A DNA stretch of 8,582 nt, taken from contig JALNVF010000133.1 in NCBI GenBank assembly GCA_023231445.1, positions 1 to 8,582 on the forward strand, read 5' to 3'. Each line of letters starts with the position of its first letter. The first letter of the stretch is position 1. Positions 6,398-8,582 of the stretch are shown one piece after another. The translations under genes were made by a program, and so were the position numbers. Source of the DNA: Treponema sp. (GTDB lineage: Bacteria > Spirochaetota > Spirochaetia > Treponematales > Treponemataceae). The notes beneath the pieces were generated by a model that searched no databases, was not told the DNA's origin, and saw nothing but the letters and a program-made list of their open reading frames with translations.

Positions 6398-7141
6398 GTG
6401 TATTATTGTGTTGTAGACGATTTAGATGAATCATCAGGGAAAATACTCGACAGTAGAGTTTATACTAAAAAATCTGTGCGTAAAGTTCGCGCCGGTCAGC
6501 TGTATGAATTGTTTGACTGTATTGGAACTTTTTCATCAAAGGAAGATGTGAACCTTGATGTAGCAATGAACATTGCCACGTTTCCGGAAATTTATATTCC
6601 TTTACTTAAAAATGCGCTCGCTTCGGGCAGACAGACAATATCATTCGGCGATATCGGCTGCTTTATGATTGACAGAGAAATAAAAATTAAAACACTCATT
6701 GAGTATATAAAAACATATCAGCAGTTATGTGACGCTGCCGGAACATGGATTACCGGGAAAGACACTGACCGCGAATGTATCTGGGAATATGTATGGGAAA
6801 AAGAACGACGACGACTGGACGCAAATTTTCCGGTTCGCGGAAAATCAGTAATTTTATTCGATAATGAATTCGATGCCGATCAGTACCGTGAAGATTATTA
6901 TGGCGATTACGGAACAGTAATGCAGGTTGAAATCATGGAGCAGCGGGCATTTGGCAGATATGATATGTCATGGTATACAGGCGTTCCTGGTAATATTTCA
7001 TATAATGAAGCGGCGATGTATGCACGTAATTACTGGCATGGGAAAGAAAATGATGAACCGTTGTGGGAATATTTACTTGACGGAGCATATGTGCTAACAC
7101 CTCTCCAGAAGGAAATACCGGATTTACCGGATATAAAGTGA
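6398..7141 (+). CDS. Uncharacterised protein, possibly DUF2441 / ADP-ribosyltransferase-like
   Basis: A 247-residue soluble protein without signal peptide or membrane segment, starting at GTG with AGAAGG (6382-6387) ten bases upstream. No ATG exists in frame before it; the next is well inside the protein. I do not recognise it firmly. The N-terminal half (to about 115) is mixed and helical. The second half has an order I associate with DUF2441-like proteins: IWEYVWEKERRRL (128-140), NFPVRGKSVILFDNEFDADQY (143-163; a strand followed by an acidic DA pair), VEIMEQ (177-182), RYDMSWYTG (187-195), ARNYWHGK (209-216) and WEYLLDGAYVL (223-233). That family has been placed, as far as I recall, in the ADP-ribosyltransferase-like fold; if right, Glu224 would be the late acidic residue. 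Trp and Tyr are frequent and the pI looks acidic. It stands alone between two unrelated promoters, so context gives no pathway. The match is from memory of motif order and could be wrong. Confidence 0.7.
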   Translation: MYYCVVDDLDESSGKILDSRVYTKKSVRKVRAGQLYELFDCIGTFSSKEDVNLDVAMNIATFPEIYIPLLKNALASGRQTISFGDIGCFMIDREIKIKTLIEYIKTYQQLCDAAGTWITGKDTDRECIWEYVWEKERRRLDANFPVRGKSVILFDNEFDADQYREDYYGDYGTVMQVEIMEQRAFGRYDMSWYTGVPGNISYNEAAMYARNYWHGKENDEPLWEYLLDGAYVLTPLQKEIPDLPDIK

Positions 7142-7167
7142 ATCAGGTTATATAAATTATGTTTCTC

Positions 7168-7196
7168 TTGACAGAATCATTATTACTGTATATTGT
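7168..7196 (+). promoter_or_regulatory. Candidate trpE promoter
   Basis: A perfect TTGACA (7168-7173) is followed after 17 bases by TATTGT (7191-7196, four of six), or after 15 bases by TATATT (7189-7194, five of six). Transcription would start near 7203, leaving a leader of about 40 bases before trpE. Confidence 0.5.
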
Positions 7197-7225
7197 ACTA
7201 TATGTTGTTACTGTGAATAGTAATA
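7181..7225. promoter_or_regulatory. Operator-like repeats over the trpE start site
   Basis: TTACT GTGAAT AGTAA (7208-7223) is an inverted repeat just downstream of the expected transcription start. TTACTGT also occurs as a direct repeat at 7183-7189, between the -35 and -10 boxes, and TATTACT (7181-7187) is a perfect inverse of AGTAATA (7219-7225). Placement on and around the promoter suits a repressor site. The binding protein is unknown. Confidence 0.35.
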
Positions 7226-7234
7226 TTAGTTATC

Positions 7235-7239
7235 AGGAG
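7235..7239 (+). promoter_or_regulatory. trpE ribosome-binding site
   Basis: AGGAG lies five bases before the ATG at 7245 and is the strongest ribosome-binding site in the window; it decides the trpE start. Confidence 0.7.
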
Positions 7240-7244
7240 ACACT

Positions 7245-8582
7245 ATGCTTGTTGAAATTCTTTCCGGCGAACGATATACGCCGTTTTCTTTGGCTAAAAA
7301 ATTCGGAGCAAAAGCTGTATTAGAATCGGCTTCATTTACGGGTGGAAAAGATCGTTATTCTATCCTCATGCTCGATGAAGCATTCCGCGTTATTCAGGAT
7401 GATGACGGTGTAGCGTTCATTGTTAATGGAGAACGACGTTCTGTGTATTTGATGAAGAAAGGTGATATTCTTGATGTGCTTCAGGAAATAGCAGCAGAGA
7501 ACAGGCCTGAAGAGGGTGCAAATGTTGATTTTCCGCTGCCTGCCGCCGGAATAGGTTATTTGAGCTATGAATTTTGTACACACTGCGATACGATTCATCT
7601 TGAGAAGCAGAATGATACACTGAAAATTCCCGAGTCGGCATTTATCATCGGTCATACATTTATTGTGTTTGATCATTTTTCCGAGAAAATGTATATCTGT
7701 GCTCAGAACTACAGGGAGCACGAAATTGATCTGCAGGCTGCTGTCGATGCTGTAAAAAGACGCCTCGTGGATCTTGACTTTTCATATATGGCGGCACCGG
7801 AGACTAATTTTATCTCAACAGTAATAACTGATATCCGGCAGTCTCATGACGAATATGTTGAAAAAGTAATTGCGCTCAAAAAACGTATCCGTGCAGGAGA
7901 TATTATTCAGGCCGTTCCATCCCGACGGCTGCAGATAAAAAATGACGTGCCTGCCCTGGAAGTTTACCGGCGGCTGCGGTCGGTGAATCCGTCTCCGTAT
8001 TTGTTTTATCTTGATTTTGGAGATTTTCAATTTACCGGAGCTTCACCGGAAAGTCTTGTACGGGTAAGAAACGGGGAGGCTGCAATTCACCCGATAGCAG
8101 GTACAAGACGACGCGGAAAGAACAGTGCTGAAGATGAAAAGCTCCGGGAAGAACTTTTGAACGATCCGAAAGAAAGAGCGGAACATCTTATGCTTGTCGA
8201 TTTAGCCCGCAATGATCTGGGACGTGTATGCCAGGCAGGAACTGTTGAGGTAACGCGGTTCATGACAACCGAACTTTACAGTCATGTCATTCATCTTGTT
8301 TCGGAGGTGACAGGAAAAATATTTGATGGAGAGCAGGCGGTAAAAGTTCTCCGCGCTGCGTTTCCTGCCGGTACAGTAAGCGGTGCTCCGAAAATAAGTG
8401 CTATAGAAATCCTTTCAGGACTTGAAAAAGAGCGGCGCAATTTTTATGCAGGTGCGGTGGGATATATTACGGCAGACAATGCACTGGATTTTTGTATTGC
8501 CATACGATGCGCGGTAAAAAAAGCAGGTGTATGGAATCTGCAGGCCGGCGGCGGTATTGTTAATGCTTCGGATCCTGAACGG
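7245..8582 (+). CDS. trpE: Anthranilate synthase component I (partial, 3' end beyond window)
   Basis: The frame is open from an ATG at 7245 to the right edge: 446 codons, missing perhaps 40-60 residues of a normal TrpE. With a TrpG glutaminase partner, TrpE makes anthranilate from chorismate, the first step of tryptophan synthesis. N-terminal regulatory half: LESASFTGGKDRYSI (26-40), a version of the LLES-type tryptophan feedback site with Ser28 in the effector position, so feedback inhibition is likely. Catalytic half: GDIIQAVPSRR (218-228), NPSPYLFYLDFG (248-259), GASPESLVR (265-273), HPIAGTRRRG (282-291), ERAEHLMLVDLARNDLG (310-326), PAGTVSGAPKISAIEIL (374-390), FYAGAVGYI (400-408) and QAGGGIV (433-439). 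The Ala in PIAGTR, where aminodeoxychorismate synthase PabB has Lys, separates TrpE from PabB. No short Trp-rich leader peptide precedes it, so control is probably at initiation rather than by classical attenuation. It probably heads a trp operon continuing to the right. Confidence 0.95.
   Translation, partial: MLVEILSGERYTPFSLAKKFGAKAVLESASFTGGKDRYSILMLDEAFRVIQDDDGVAFIVNGERRSVYLMKKGDILDVLQEIAAENRPEEGANVDFPLPAAGIGYLSYEFCTHCDTIHLEKQNDTLKIPESAFIIGHTFIVFDHFSEKMYICAQNYREHEIDLQAAVDAVKRRLVDLDFSYMAAPETNFISTVITDIRQSHDEYVEKVIALKKRIRAGDIIQAVPSRRLQIKNDVPALEVYRRLRSVNPSPYLFYLDFGDFQFTGASPESLVRVRNGEAAIHPIAGTRRRGKNSAEDEKLREELLNDPKERAEHLMLVDLARNDLGRVCQAGTVEVTRFMTTELYSHVIHLVSEVTGKIFDGEQAVKVLRAAFPAGTVSGAPKISAIEILSGLEKERRNFYAGAVGYITADNALDFCIAIRCAVKKAGVWNLQAGGGIVNASDPER

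Noticed and set aside
7116..7132. Direct repeat of TACCGGAT at the end of the 247-residue gene, a possible terminator hairpin
   Set aside because: Only CCGG can self-pair across five bases and no T-run follows; it is explained by coding for IPDLPDIK.
7159..7323. 54-codon ORF running into trpE, a possible trp leader peptide
   Set aside because: It has only one Trp codon, has no ribosome-binding site, begins before the expected transcription start and overlaps trpE out of frame.
7245..8582. PabB (aminodeoxychorismate synthase) instead of TrpE
   Set aside because: The PIAGTR motif has Ala where PabB has Lys, and the N-terminal LES feedback motif fits TrpE.

Overview
The window looks like chromosomal DNA of a host-associated, free-living-type Treponema or a close spirochete. 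This is inferred from gene content and protein style: an AT-leaning genome, a diderm cell with predicted outer-membrane and lipoprotein-like proteins, an M18 aminopeptidase of the kind spirochetes carry, and a carbohydrate-binding exoprotein. The presence of trpE fits a gut or environmental treponeme better than the reduced pathogens. The genus is not proven by the sequence. I see no mobile element, tRNA, rRNA or CRISPR array.

Layout. (1) 1-456, minus strand: 5' part of an exported protein with an N-terminal CBM4/9-type carbohydrate-binding domain; it runs off the left edge. (2) 457-536: an 80-base divergent promoter region. (3) 537-4795, plus strand: a tight three-gene run of slyX, an RluA-type pseudouridine synthase and a 996-residue exported protein. 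The last combines a zinc-metallopeptidase-like (HELTH) domain, a propeller-like middle and a probable outer-membrane beta-barrel. A terminator-like hairpin with a T6 tract follows. (4) 4849-6195, minus strand and convergent: an M18 aminopeptidase. (5) 6196-6397: a divergent intergenic region of about 200 bases with small inverted repeats and a TATAAT box. (6) 6398-7141, plus strand: an uncharacterised 247-residue protein resembling the DUF2441 / ADP-ribosyltransferase-like group. (7) 7142-7244: a promoter region with a perfect TTGACA and an operator-like inverted repeat. (8) 7245-8582, plus strand: most of trpE, cut by the right edge.

How they fit together. The genes do not form one pathway. 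The left end and the large peptidase gene point to the cell surface (glycan binding; an envelope-anchored peptidase-like protein). slyX and the pseudouridine synthase are small housekeeping genes that probably share a transcript with the peptidase gene. The aminopeptidase is a cytosolic peptide-recycling enzyme. trpE opens tryptophan biosynthesis and probably heads its own transcript.

The most interesting items are the peptidase-propeller-barrel protein with its unusual third-ligand spacing, the orphan 247-residue protein, and the two intergenic control regions.
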